NCBI GenBank assembly: GCA_023898485.1
Contig: CP060225.1
Coordinates: 744,001 to 808,000 of the forward strand
Direction: 5' to 3'
DNA length: 64,000 bases
Origin: Candidatus Peribacteria bacterium
Lineage (GTDB): Bacteria; Patescibacteriota; Gracilibacteria; Absconditabacterales; Absconditicoccaceae
The notes below the pieces were generated by a model. That model searched no databases. It was not told the DNA's origin and saw only the letters and a list, made by a program, of their open reading frames with translations. Every line of letters starts with the position of its first letter. The first letter of the stretch is position 1. The position numbers were made by a program, and so were the translations under genes. This document shows, in pieces, positions 8,833-20,300 of the stretch.

Positions 8833-11800
8833 TTACTGATTTTGTGCACTATTTGCAAGCGGACGCACGACACTATCGATAAAAATATCATAATAACTCG
8901 TCTGCTGCTGCGCGACTCGGAGGTCCTCCATCGGCGTATCAATATCGTAGGAAGTGTTATGGATAGTCACCTGACTCTCACCATCACGAAACGCATCACG
9001 CATCGTATAGTAGAGATCAACATGTTGCGCAACATCCGTGTCATAGTAGATCGGAGACCGATTACGAGCCAAATACGTATGTAATGATGAGATATAATCT
9101 CTATAGAAGCGTTCGGGTGGCGTGGTGGTGCTACGTGACGCTGGGGCTTTTTTGCACACGAGACTCACACCGTCCGAGCGGAGGCAAAATTGCTTGTCTG
9201 ATCAGGTGCCTTGTGATGTGATGGTAAGACGGTTCAATAAAGAAACTGCATCAGACGACAAATCATGTCGGTCCTCCTGATCGGTCGTGATAGTCTGACC
9301 ATCGTCCGTCGAGAAATAACAAAAGGTGTCGACCAGCTCATCAGCGTGTAATAAACGAAGACAGCCCACACGATTGGGGAGTGAGAGCGCTCACTGTCGT
9401 CTGAGCGTTTGTGTTGTGATATCAAATTGTGGGTCGGTACGTGTCGTGCGATCTCCTATCTGGAGTGATCGAAGCCCGTCATCTGCATGTGCATCGATAG
9501 AGGCATTAATTCGTTCTCTATCTCCATCTGCTCCAGGAGGATTGGGATAGGCTGCGGTGATCGTTCACTGTCATGTAGTGATAGTTGGAATACCTGTCTC
9601 AAGGAGCTTCGGTTGGGATGGGTCATAGCAGTACTCATCTCGCATGATAGCATCAGATCGGATCTGGACACAGGTCTCCTTGGTGTTTGGGAAGCGGAAG
9701 TTATCCATGATTCGGCGATCTGATCCATTTTTGATCGATCCATCGAGGAGTTTTTTGCGGCCGTTGATCAAAAGATACGTATCCGATAGGTCAAGTGTTT
9801 CGGTGCCCGTGTAGGCCAGATGGAGCTGTTCGCGACCGGTGTCGTTGCCATCAGGATCGTAAATCACATCAAGTATGTGGAGTGATGTGATAATGGATCA
9901 TGAAAGTTTTTCTCCTGTCACAGTTTGCATATCACCAGGGGCCCAACATCGGTAACTCACGGGTTTTTCACCATAGAGTAAGGTTGCGCATGATGCTCTC
10001 GTATTTACAAATCATCGTGTCTTGGTGATGGTGAATTCTTCTCAGGGGGAGAGTATGCCTTCGAGTTTTTTGCGTGTGGTGCCGACAAGTAGTCTATAGT
10101 CAGATAAATCAGTCTCGGGCTGATCATCAGATAGAGCAAAAGTAATAGATTCATGATCAGTATCCGATCCTGGTGGGTCATAGACGAGATCGATAATCTC
10201 TATATCAGCAGCTTTTCATGATGCAGACTGATCGTCAGTGATAGTCTTGGTAGCACTGGTCGTGATAGTGTAACATTTGGTGTTCAATAATCAGCCTGAT
10301 CGATGGAGTTCGACACAGGTAGAGACGCTATTGGGCAGAGAGAAACTTGCCGTAGCAGTTACAGTCGCTCATGGAACAATAGTCTCGCGGATATAGCGCT
10401 TCGTCTTGGCGTCGCCGATCAGGATCCATAACTCTTCGGGGTCGAAGGTCTGATTGGAGAGGTTGGTAATCGTGATCTGCTCGGCATCAGTGTCAGAGCC
10501 AGGCGGATCATAGACGAGCGCATCAATCGTTACGGATCATGAAAAACTAGAGCCAGACTCCTCTCCCGTCCCCGTCCCTCATCATGTATCATCCACCGAC
10601 CAAGGAATATCTCCTGCACCAATTCGCACACCATCAGCTGCCTGATCAGCTACATAACAAAGATAATCAAGCAATATATCTTCATCACTCCACAATTCTA
10701 CACATGTGTCGCTTGTGTTTGAAAGTGCAAAATTGCCCGTCAAAAGAATGGTGCCGGATGAAGAGAGAGTGGGCCCGTAGAGATAGCGTTTGGATCAGCC
10801 GTTTTTGAGCAGATAGTAGTGGTCCAGGTCAATAAGTTCATCTGTGTGAAGAGTAAGGGCAATAGTCTCATCTAATCCACTTGGTGGTGCAGGTCGTACA
10901 CCATCCAGTGTTAGAGTAGGATGAGATGGTGGTATCGGGCATTCTTCGGGTGGTGTGGTAATCACAGGAGTAAAGTAGAAGGAAATGCTCTCTGGATACC
11001 CCGGAGTAGACAGTCATGTACTGTCGAAATCACGTCAACAGCCCTGTCCACCAAAGTTTTGAGATCATGATATGACATGCGAGACAGACACCCTGTCCAA
11101 AACCTGTCCACTCTGTCCACTAATCGTCATAAATCCAGTTCATAACTGGTATCAAGACGGAATAAGCATATCAATATCAGCACTGATAACCCCTGTATGT
11201 CATCGAGCGATCAATAGGTGATCCTCAGGGTACCGCTGTCCACTCACATCGATCACCAGTCAAGAAAGTAGATCACCCGTGAAGACTATAAAAGGGTCAG
11301 CTATGATCTCTTGTGCTTTGAGTTCGACGAAGGCAGACATCTCATCCGAACCCAGAAATACTTCGGAGATACGTCGTGGCGATGGATCGATGCATGTAAT
11401 CTCTTCGCCTGTGCCACTACTACCCGTCTGTGTGAGAGCATCAATGAGATGTTGTCACCAATACATGGGGGAACCATAGTATCCATCTACCATGCCTATG
11501 GATCCTGATGCAGTGGTAACATGTCGCTCAGATTCGACACGCGTCAGCGAAGACTTTGTATTGTCGGCAGCGAGGACAGTAGATGTATCGATCATGATCG
11601 TGTCAAGGATAGTGCCGCTACTATCAAGCAAGAGTCGACTAATCGCCGCACTATCAGTAAAACTTCGTCCATAACCTGGCGAAACCGCAATATCAGGAGT
11701 GAAGAGAATATCTTTGTCGGAGAAGATGGCAGACTGATTGGATCACAGGTCAAGCACCAGAGGAACAAGTGAGGACTTAGCTCCCGAGAGATAGACGGTA

Positions 11801-11976
11801 CCAGAAAATGTCTCCCCGACATCGGTAGAAATCTCGATAAATTCATCTGTTCCATCTATAAAAATCTCCGTGACCAAGAGCGACCGCGTGTAGGAAAGAA
11901 GCGATCAAAGTCACAGAGATGTCAGCAGTAACAAGAATAGTCATCACATGGTCCGCGAGCGTCACGGCAAGCGCAT
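8833..11976 (-). CDS. large surface protein with lamin-tail-like (LTD) repeats
   Basis: A 1047-residue protein, continuous only if TGA is glycine (about 28 TGA codons). Residues about 10-28 are a hydrophobic signal/anchor (GGLFLLLLTSLGLG). LTD-like modules recur with the pattern I-x-D/E-LVYDPPGSDTD then ITITNLSNQ, plus DLSDY/DLDHYYLL and CVEL. One is near the N-terminus (VTEIFIDGTDEFIEI) and at least three follow in the middle. A proline/threonine-rich linker is near residue 320. The C-terminal about 100 residues are helical and unlike LTD. It starts 4 nt after murG. The 66-nt spacer to the next gene carries small repeats of TGTTAC. It is likely exported; function unknown. Confidence 0.78.
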
Positions 11977-11980
11977 GGGT

Positions 11981-13108
11981 TTAGGAGGAAAAACTAAAGA
12001 GTGTCTGGATCAGTCTTTCTTTGGGTCTACGGATAGTATTGAGACGAGATGTTTCATTGTGCTTGGAAGTTTTGCGGTAGGCGCGAAGTGCGGTAAATAC
12101 CATGTCTAACTGATGAGAGAGAGCTTCGTTTTGTTCTATCATAATATCTCCATGGTTCTCGACATATCGTTCAGCATTGGTTCTCTGGTCATGAGTCCGA
12201 GGGATAGGTACCATGATCAGGAGCATGTCTCGGAGTTTTTGCTCAGCGAGTGAGGTGGTCCCTGCGCGTGTGAGTGCTATATCACAGTACTGGTAGCAGA
12301 GTGCCAGCTGTGGTGGTGTGAGGAAATCGAGTACGATCACATTATCATATGAATCGAAGAGTTTGTTCAAATCTTTGGAAAGAATACCGCCAATCACGAT
12401 GAAAGTATAGGCACGATAGATGTCTGGTCTCATCCTCATGGCTTGTGCGAGTGACTGATACAGGCTCTGCGATCATTGGGAACCTCACATCACGAGCACA
12501 TGAGTCTGATTGGCTTGGGTCTGGTGTCCGATAAGTGTGGCAAAATCAGTGCGCGATCTCTCATGAGCAAAATCGTCCGAAAGCAACTGACCCACTACTT
12601 GCGCATCGTTATGTACATTATCAAATGCGGTAAAAATTGCTTTGGCGTGGCGGGATGCTAAGCGGTTGATCAGACCCATACGAGTATCTGACTCATGGAC
12701 GATGAGAGGGATACCCCAGATACGTGAAGCGAAGATCACCGGACCTGCGACATAGCCACCTTTGCACCAGATGACATCAATATGATCACGACGTAAGTAA
12801 TAGAGAGCTTGGAGTGTCCCTCGTATCACGCGTATCATGTCTCGGATATTGTGCAAGAATGAGGAAAATGAACGATCACGACGTATTTTGCCTGAGGACA
12901 GGGAACGGAAGATGACAGGTGTCGACAGGGTCTGATTGAGTTTTTGAGAAATAGTGTATTCTAAGCTCTTTTTGGAGCCATATCGATAGAGTTTGTGTGG
13001 CGGATAATCACCCGATTCGATGGTCTGGATGACATTGGCGATGGGCATGACGTGACCGCCGGTGCCACCACCTGCCAAGAGAATATGAAGTGTTTTGGAA
13101 TCGGACAT
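11981..13108 (-). CDS. murG: UDP-GlcNAc:lipid-pyrophosphoryl-MurNAc-pentapeptide transferase MurG
   Basis: MurG makes lipid II from lipid I at the inner face of the membrane. The protein has LLAGGGTGGHVMP at the N-terminus, GGYVAGP, VHESDTRMGLINR, VMGGSQGSQS (two glycines are TGA) and ALTRAGTTSLAEQ before the C-terminal helix. Its 375 residues are of normal length. MSDSKTL is taken as start; an in-frame codon 9 residues upstream exists. It is the first gene of a minus-strand series with the LTD protein, transferases and comEC, and has a good promoter 43 nt upstream. Confidence 0.93.
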
Positions 13109-13150
13109 GCGGCTGGTAGATAAGGGACAAAACACATCTGTCTACCTCTG

Positions 13151-13179
13151 TCTATACTCAAGTGAAATCTCCTTTGCAA
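13151..13179 (-). promoter_or_regulatory. promoter of the murG operon
   Basis: TTGCAA, 17 nt, TATAGA on the minus strand. The predicted start of transcription lies about 35 nt before the murG ATG, just after the tRNA-Val terminator. Confidence 0.6.
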
Positions 13180-13181
13180 GA

Positions 13182-13210
13182 CCAAAAAACACTGCCCACA
13201 GACAGTGTTG
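13182..13210 (-). terminator. rho-independent terminator after tRNA-Val
   Basis: A stem AACACTG/CAGTGTT with an 8-nt loop is followed by a T-run on the minus strand. It separates tRNA-Val from the murG promoter. Confidence 0.8.
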
Positions 13211-13236
13211 ATATGTGATATATAGGACAACAAAGA

Positions 13237-13313
13237 TGGTGGGTGATATTGGATTCGAACCAACGACCTCTACAATGTCAATGTAGCGCTCTCGCCAACT
13301 GAGCTAATCACCC
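13237..13313 (-). tRNA. tRNA-Val (GAC)
   Basis: A full cloverleaf: acceptor GGGTGAT/ATCACCC, D arm with AGTTGG, anticodon arm CTACA/TGTAG with loop TTGACAT (anticodon GAC), and T loop TTCGAAT. The CCA end is encoded. Confidence 0.95.
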
Positions 13314-13324
13314 GCGTGCAGAAC

Positions 13325-13353
13325 ACTCTATGTATGTGGGATGATAATTGCAA
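13325..13353 (-). promoter_or_regulatory. promoter of tRNA-Val
   Basis: TTGCAA, 17 nt, TAGAGT on the minus strand, about 11 nt before the tRNA 5' end. Confidence 0.55.
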
Positions 13354-13354
13354 G

Positions 13355-14062
13355 CTAAAAACGATGCAGACGGTCGATGTGATCTGGATCAATAGTGATG
13401 GTCATCTCAGTATTTTCATCTCATCAACCAGAACCCCCTCTGACTTCGTCGGTATCCCCCTCCGCTTCGCGAGAGTCCATGTACTTATCAGGTGGAGACA
13501 ATGCTTCACTATTCCCTCATTCTTCTTGTCATCTTGAGCGAACAGAGTGAGTTGAAAGATCTTGTTGTGGCTCTGGAGAAGATTCTTCGACTTCACTCGG
13601 GATGACAGTTTCTTTTAAGCTTTCTACTTTTTCTATCTGCTTTATAACTGATTCATGATCCTTCATCGCCCTTCATGATCCTTCATCGCCCTTCATGATC
13701 CTCCCTCGAACCTCTACAATAGTTTTGGTCGGAGCAATATCATCCCATGGTGAGATATATGGACGTATCTGGACTTTCTGTGCAGTGGGATCGATCAGGA
13801 GCGCACACTGCTCTTCGTCTCGTAGCGACTGAGGGACAGTAACATATGATGACGCTGACTGGACCTTGATCACGATACCCAACTGCTCCAGCACATCCAG
13901 CACTCTATACACCGTCACTGGATCCACACGAACTCCCTCACTGATCTGCTCGACCGTGATGAGATATCTCTGCTCTGCGAGCCGATCAATGATAGCTACA
14001 CGCGTACGCGTGCTTCTATAGCCTTGGCTAGAAAGACGATCATGGACGGCTTGTGCTCGCAT
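13355..14062 (-). CDS. Fur-family-like transcription regulator with a long unusual C-terminal tail
   Basis: Residues 1-80 form a Fur-type winged helix: QGYRSTRTRVAIIDRL, ITVEQISEG and DPVTVYRVLDVLEQLGIV. Residues 80-125 resemble the Fur dimer domain, but the metal-binding HHHH/CxxC residues are missing (EEQCALLIDPTAQKVQI). The standard code ends the gene at 13673. With TGA as glycine it reads on to TAG at 13355, adding about 106 residues encoded by two repeat families. This makes 235 residues in total. The tail is low-complexity and may be disordered, or translation may in reality end earlier. A promoter and an AT-rich operator-like region lie upstream. Confidence 0.65.
13528..13607. repeat. 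dispersed palindromic repeat inside the Fur-like frame
   Basis: GTCATCTTGAGCG at the left and CACTCGGGATGAC at the right form imperfect inverted ends. This relates it to the copies near position 211. It is translated in frame as part of the tail of the Fur-like protein. Confidence 0.55.
13651..13705. repeat. 10-bp-period array
   Basis: Five 10-nt units alternate CTTCATGATC and CTTCATCGCC almost without change; a diverged sixth follows. This is the most regular member of the family also seen at 17297, 23260, 27961, 28416 and 61371. It lies inside the extended Fur-like frame. Confidence 0.8.
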
Positions 14063-14090
14063 CGTGGATCAAGACATCAAAAAGTAAAAG

Positions 14091-14323
14091 ACTAACAATT
14101 GCAAGTGAGTAACAATAATGTAAGTATATGGGTCATTGTTTCATAATGCAAATTTTTTGCAATAGTTATTTTCTATCTTTTGTTATTTATTTACTATTGC
14201 ATTTTACTTACTTTTGTTATTATATTGCTTTTGTTATTTTATTACTATTGTAAGTTATTAACATTTTCTGAACAGCTTGTTCACATTATTGTTAACAACC
14301 TACTATTGTAAGTATATTGCAAT
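14091..14323. promoter_or_regulatory. AT-rich divergent regulatory region with repeated ACTATTGYAAGT motifs
   Basis: Between the Fur-like gene (minus) and the next gene (plus) lie at least five matches to ACTATTGYAAGT in both orientations. Examples are ACTATTGTAAGT near 14250 and 14302, ACTATTGCAT near 14192, and an inverted ACTATTGCAA near 14157. The spacing overlaps promoter elements, as expected for operators of the adjacent regulator (inference). Confidence 0.5.
14123..14151 (-). promoter_or_regulatory. promoter of the Fur-like gene
   Basis: TTGCAT, 17 nt, TATACT on the minus strand, embedded in the repeated motifs. Confidence 0.6.
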
Positions 14324-14707
14324 ATGAACTATATTCGCTTTCAGATACATGAAAAAGACCCGTGGAGCACTAAATCCTTGGGCATCTTCCATGCAATAGC
14401 TGATCTCAGAGATGGTGGTACTATGTTAGACTATCATCAAACACACGCAGATGATCTGAGAAAGTGGTTTAATGATCATCTTGAGGCCCCTGGTCGTTTT
14501 TCTCGCAAAAAAGACCAGAGAAAAACTAGGTGAATCTCTCGGTGGAAAGAAACAGCAACAGAATACATAGAAAAAATGGAGGAAATTATTTATCTTTTGG
14601 GAGAATATGATATTGTCGTAGAAAAAATAACAAGTGACAATCCTGGTTATATTGTCTATGAAGATGACTATCAGATCGTGGCAGAACCTTTTAAAGATTC
14701 ACTGTAA
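14324..14707 (+). CDS. conserved hypothetical protein (AEPF C-terminus family)
   Basis: A 127-residue soluble protein divergent from the Fur-like gene. One TGA glycine (TRGISRWKETATEYI). The pattern RFSRKK, WKETATEYIEKM and PGYIVYEDDYQIVAEPF resembles a widespread bacterial hypothetical family. I know no function for it. It ends 3 nt before the RNase H ATG, so the two are probably co-transcribed and under the operator-like region. Confidence 0.75.
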
Positions 14708-14710
14708 ATA

Positions 14711-15358
14711 ATGGCAAAACCCAAACGATATGTCGTCCGAAAGGGCAAGAAGACTGGGATCTTCACAACCTGGGATGAGTGCAAAGCCGCTGTCCATGGC
14801 TATGCAGGTGCTCAATACAAATCGTATGAAACTCGTGCAGCTGCAGAGCAGGCATTCGCCAGCAGCTATTCATCACAAATCACTCAAAAGACCAAAGACC
14901 ACAGACTGGCGACCAAAGACTATACAAAAATTATTGAGCCACTGAGTATCGCTGTCGATGCTGCCTGCTCATCCAATCCTGGCGTCCTCGAACGACAATG
15001 AGTCGAGACGATATGATGAAAAAAACTCTTCTCATCGACCCCATACCCACTAGGCACGACGAACATCTGAGAATGGCTCGCCATCATCCAATGAATGCGC
15101 TATCTGGTAGAAAATGGGAGAAAAGAGCATACGATCTACTCGGATAGTCGCATCGCGCTCGGCTGGGTGACCAAAGGAATCATCAAAACTACCCTGCCAA
15201 GAACGAGCAAGACGCAGAAGCTCTGGTCGCTCATCGATGAGCAGCTGGAATGGCTAGTAGGAGTCTGACTTGATGTGCTGGCAGAGAAGAAGATACTCCT
15301 CGTCAAATGGAAAACCAAAGAACGAGGAGAAATCCCTGCAGATTTTGGGAGGAAATAG
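14711..15358 (+). CDS. rnhA: ribonuclease HI with N-terminal viroplasmin-type domain
   Basis: It cleaves RNA in RNA-DNA hybrids. Residues 1-50 are a hybrid-binding viroplasmin-like domain (YVVRKGKKTGIFTTWDECK, then YKSYETRAAAEQAF). The catalytic domain has VDAACSSNPG, NIGEWLAIIQGMRYL, YSDSRIALGWV and the final PADFGRK, giving the Asp-Glu-Asp-Asp set. Six or more glycines are TGA, including that of IGEWLA. The 215-residue length fits the family. Confidence 0.9.
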
Positions 15359-15449
15359 GGTTATCACATTTAGCTATTTATTTTTTGACATTTTTATGTT
15401 TTTATTTATACTGAAGAGATAAGCTTTTATTATCTACACTGACCTAAAC

Positions 15450-15914
15450 ATGAAACAAAATCACGCCCTTGACCAAAAGGAAGATTCCTTTTGAGGAGCA
15501 GAAAATCCACAGGAAATTAGTAATGCGATTGCTACGGCATTCCTATTTGTTAAGCAATGAAAAATCCCCACTGAGCAGATTGATAGTATACTAGCAAACT
15601 ATAGAAAAAAACGAGAATCTTATAGAAGTAAGACTGATTTTACTACAGAAGAAATAGCATCTATCAGTGAACAATTACAATATATTGCTGACTACTGGGA
15701 AAGTCAAATCAAGGATTCTAGCAATCCCCAAGATAATTGAGCGTGGAATTGCTCGATTACTATGCGTGTTTTGGATATGTGGAAAGAAAGTTGTGATGCA
15801 TGATCTCCAAAACTGTTAGAGTTTTGAAATCTATCAATCGTAACTTCAGAAAATCGAGATGAAATATTAACAGGTTTTGCAATGAGACAGGTTTCCAAAG
15901 ATCATTCTAACTAA
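15450..15914 (+). CDS. hypothetical protein with several TGA glycines
   Basis: A 154-residue frame with no TAA or TAG, visible only when TGA is read as glycine (FGGAENPQ, KQGKIP, DNGAWNCS). It is charged and mostly helical, with no signal peptide. I recognise no family. It ends in TAA, and the frame then continues open into a methyltransferase-like fragment (next entry), so the whole may once have been one gene. Confidence 0.55.
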
Positions 15915-16157
15915 TTTAACATATTTCCTACGAGAAAGGATCTATTCATCTATGACGCAAACTCTATCATTTTCACCAAGAAAAAAGGAAAAGTAGATTT
16001 TGAAATCAATGAACATAGTTTGGGTGTATTTTCTATAGAAGAAATTACATCAATCATGAAAAAAGTATGATTCAAGGTTGATGTCTATAATAATTATACG
16101 CTAGAAACATATACACCAGAATCTAAGAGACCGCTTTTTGTCTGACAGAAGAAGTAG
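15915..16157 (+). pseudogene. remnant of a SAM-methyltransferase C-terminus
   Basis: After the TAA at 15912 the same frame stays open to TAG at 16155. It reads like the end of a class I methyltransferase: EHSLGVFSIEEI, KVGFKVDVYNNY and KRPLFVGQKK. No ATG begins it, and no SAM-binding motif is visible upstream. A decayed gene or a fusion broken by one stop are both possible. Confidence 0.4.
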
Positions 16158-16165
16158 ACCATAAA

Positions 16166-17296
16166 CTAATATCATACTACACTTTTGATACTCTCCCACA
16201 ACCCTCCTACCTCTACCGATCCAGACAGTGTCGTCGCCTGGAGATCTGCATCTCGAGTAGACAGATGAAGCGAGAAGTCCTGTCGTGTCGTGTCGACATA
16301 GTCACATCGCTGACCGTAGATCAGGCACTGGTACTGGTAGAGCTGCTGGAGGTCGTCAGTATAGACAGGGTCGATCTGACTGAGTCCCCATAGTTTGAGG
16401 CGCAGAAGTGATGCTCCTATCATCGTCGATGTCCAGGAGGACGGACGTATGGTGTCTGCGATATGTTCTGCTTGGCGAAAGAGTGATGCCGTGTACTGAT
16501 CCAGTGATACAGTCGTACCGAACGATCACTGTCCTGTCAGGATATATGATTGTCCTGCTGTCATCATGCTCATGGGTCTCGTCACCTCATCCGTCGTCTG
16601 TCGTGCGATCGTCCCTTCGAGTGATCCTGACCACACATAGTCATCGTATGATAAGGAGAGAGCAGACTGCGGTGCGAGTGCAAGTGTGGTGAACGTATTG
16701 AGCTGGATGATGACGTGGTTGTCGTGCTGCTGAGCTGCTGCGTACTGGATGGTCAGTGCATCCGAGCCGAGTGACGTCCACTGATCTGATCTGATCTGTC
16801 TGGTACCATCAGAAGTGATGACCGAGAGACTCTCATCATCCGCCTGACGTACTCGGTAGAGCTGGAGGCGTGGAAGAGTGTTGGTAATACTAGTTGGAGT
16901 GAAGGTCGTCGGAGACCATGGGACCATCATCAATCATCCTGCCGCAATCATTGCCAAGAGCGGTATCGTCCATCGTCTGACCGGCCAGAGCATCCGACTC
17001 AGGAGCAATGTAATGAGCAGGATAGTATACAATACTACTACTGCAAGTGAAAGATCAGTAACTTGTCCCAACCGCAGTACCGCTCCTCGGGTGACCACCT
17101 CTATACCGATCGCATATCCTCGATATGGTCTCTGATGTCGCCTATCAACCGCCAGTCGTAATGCTATGGATACTATACCTATCATCAGCCATGCAAGTGA
17201 TGTCGTGGGTCGCTCTCCATACCATCGACAAGAGATACTGATCAGTCCGATCAGTCCGAGTGTGAGCAATACTCTTCGTCGGAGGCGAGAAGTCAT
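16166..17296 (-). CDS. membrane protein with extracytoplasmic FecR-like domain
   Basis: A 376-residue protein. Residues about 10-120 contain four or five hydrophobic helices (LLTLGLIGLISIS, LAVVVLYTILLITLLL, IPLLAMIAAGG). The remainder is a beta-rich domain, with HDNHVIIQLNTFTTLALAP recalling FecR-type domains. Three TGA glycines. It lies directly after the PKD-protein gene, with a 10-bp repeat array just before its ATG. The two probably function together at the envelope (inference). Confidence 0.65.
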
Positions 17297-17345
17297 AAAA
17301 GGGCAATAAGGGGCAATAAAGGATCATAGAGGATGATAAAGGATT
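17297..17345. repeat. 10-bp-period array before the start codon
   Basis: On the minus strand, units ATCCTTTATC, ATCCTCTATG, ATCCTTTATT and GCCCCTTATT run in 10-nt steps up to the ATG at 17296. Confidence 0.75.
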
Positions 17346-17373
17346 CTCGCAACTAGTAACTAGCTACTGGTCA

Positions 17374-20300
17374 CTATTCTGCCTGTCCTGCTTGTGCTCT
17401 TTTGGCCTTGAGGACGAAGAATCCGACCAGACCACCGAATGCAAGGAGGAGAATACCTACTACGATGAGTACTCGCTTGAGGATGCCACTCATCCATCCT
17501 GAACCACCATCAGATGAGTTTTCGTCTTCAGGTATAGCTGGTGTATCGGTGATCAGTCCAGCAGAGGTAGCATATGCCTGACAAGTCTCTGAAGTGATCT
17601 CATAGTACTCCATGATGCGGCAGATATTGGGCATGAGGACGAGATTAACGTCTGTATCATCTATTCCTCCATCTTGACCCACACTAGCTGTCATTGTATT
17701 GAGGATGGTTTGGAGTTGTGCTTTGATATCATCGGGAGTACTCGCTTCTCCTGATTCGATCGCTGTGAAATACGGTGTAATCTGTGCTCCGAGAGTCTCT
17801 CCTGCCAAAAGCATAATCTCTGCTTTAGCCTGATCGTATGCAGTACCACCAGAGGCGGCCATGAGCGCATCATCCTTCATGGATGCGAGGATGGCATTGA
17901 TCTGATTGCGCTGTGCATCAGCGATCGTGAGTCCTCCATCTGCTAGTGCTGCTTCGATATCGAGAATTAGTCCGCCACGTACGTCCCTATCATCAAGTGA
18001 CGCTTGGAGTTTCACCAGTAATCATCTTAGATAATTATCTTGTTCAGTTGTATTGGGTATTTGGTTGATGATCGTACCGAGTTTGGTGTAGACTATCTGC
18101 TGATCAGGAGTCAGTGTATTTTTGATATCTATAAAATTGATAGTGATATCACGGATAATATCTGTCCCATCTTGGTCATAGTGGACTCTGGCAGCCAACG
18201 ATGCCTGCGTACCATCATAGGCAATACTTACCAACTCATTACAGAGTATATCATGGTCATTGTCTCATGTCTGATCTCCATCAGCATCTATTGTAATATC
18301 TGTATCCATATAACAGGTGTCACCACCTGCATACTGTAATAGGTATGACACGGTATTATCAAGCTGATTACCGACAGTAATGACATAGTTATCACCCTGT
18401 ACTTGTGCCTCTGGTATCGTCAGAGGATAGAAAAAATCTACTGCTCCTGTGGTATCAATGGTGAGTGGATATTTTCTCGATGCTTCCTGTCCGAGATCAT
18501 CCTTGACTTGGATATCCATAAAATACTGGCCAGACTCTGGATAACGATAGATAAGAGTTTTTTGGTCACTGTTGGCATCTTGTCCAAGATCAAAAACGAG
18601 TGAGGAGTCAGATGAACATGATCTCGCATCAACGCATGCATGAGACTCTATAATGGAACCTATACTCACATCTCTTGCAAGGATATATGGTCCATGCTGT
18701 GTAATATACATAAGCGGTTTGATATTCTGTTCTACTGCAATATCCTCACCAAAATCATAACCTTTATTATCTCTATAAATAACAGCCGCTTTGGGTGTAA
18801 AAGTTCCTGTTTCACGGTAGATATGGGTCACATGGTCGTCTTTGGTAGTAAGATCATAGGTACCATTACCATCGAAATCATACTTGATGACTCTATTAGT
18901 TGCAAAATCTGGTCTGTTAGAGATAATTTGTGCCGATACATCAAATGTTACTTCATCACCTGCTTTGACGATGGTTTGTGACTGTTTAAGTGTCACGATA
19001 GGAATATCACTATTAGTTGTATCTGGTGGGAAGAAGACAGTGCGTCCTCCACCCAGTATATCAGTACTACGAGATTCTCCGCCATCATTATCTACCATCG
19101 TCACGCCGAACTCATACTCACCACCCTGACGTGGAAGAGAAAAATATGCTTCTGAGACACTTGCGGGTGTGATCTTGGTCTCAAGGTATCTGGATGGATT
19201 ATCTTTTTTGTAATAGTACCGCTTATAATAAGAAATGACACCATCTGGATCAGCTGTCCCCTGTGCACTTACCTGTACCACGAGTGGGTCAAATACATTG
19301 GGTGAAAAGACATCAGATGCAGATTGTACTGTGGCTGGATTACTAAATCACAATGGTCCTATACCATATGATGTACCACCTCCATATTGTGGGAAACTGA
19401 GTGTAATATTTTGTATGACTGGAAGAGCGTTGACTATATTGAACCATGTTCTCATAGTAGAGGTTTTATTATTTTCGCGATCTTTGACGGTGATATCTAC
19501 ATACTGACATCCTAGTTCTTGAAATTTGTATTGTGTGTTGGATTTTTGGAAGATATCGTCTCCTTGTGGCTGAATATAGATATCAAGATTGGATGCGACA
19601 CCTTTGGTATTGACGGACTCCGTAGCATCGATGGTAATATTTTCTCTACGATTGATCTGGTATGCTGGTCACTCAGGACACGCTGCTGTTTGTTTCATGG
19701 TAGTGCCTTGCATATTTAGTATCTTGAACTGCGGGATTGGGCTATCTTTCTCACCAATAAAAACGGTATCTATAACAGTGTTTTCTTGATTATCAGGACC
19801 GTAAACAGTCAGCTTGACAACATATGCTCCTACCTTTTCGTAGGTGTGAGTAGCTTTGGGAGAAGTGGTCGATGACTCTTTGGCCCCATCACCAAAATCC
19901 CACTCATATGAAATAGGAGTAATGTTACTTCTGGCAATCATGGTCACTGGCACACCCCAGTTGGTTGCTTTGGGTACCATGAAGATCGTCGGTCTCATCG
20001 CAGAATCTATAGTGATATCTTTGACGATTTCATTCATCTTACCGTATGAATCCTGTACAGTGAGTTTGAGTTGGTATTCTCCCGGTGAGTCGAATGATGC
20101 GATTACTTGTTTGCCATCATCGATGATCTGATCGACAGTGACTTGTTGTTCGGGAGTAAATCTCCAGCTATAGAGCAATGAATCGTCTGCATTGATGATG
20201 TCGACATCGCTACTAAGTCCCGCGTCGAATAAGAACTGTGATGGATGTGTCCACTCTTCCGTCGCACTCATGCGAAACTGTGCTTGTGGTTCAGTCGACT

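Noticed and set aside
9456..9743. Minus-strand 95-residue ORF in another frame of the LTD gene
   Set aside because: Its frame lacks the LTD motifs; the neighbouring frame carries them with TGA as glycine.
11280..11300. Apparent TAG frameshift in the LTD gene
   Set aside because: On recount of the A-run the frame is intact through this point.
13651..13705. CRISPR-like or rRNA-type repeat
   Set aside because: Units are 10 nt and contiguous, with no spacers or conserved structure.
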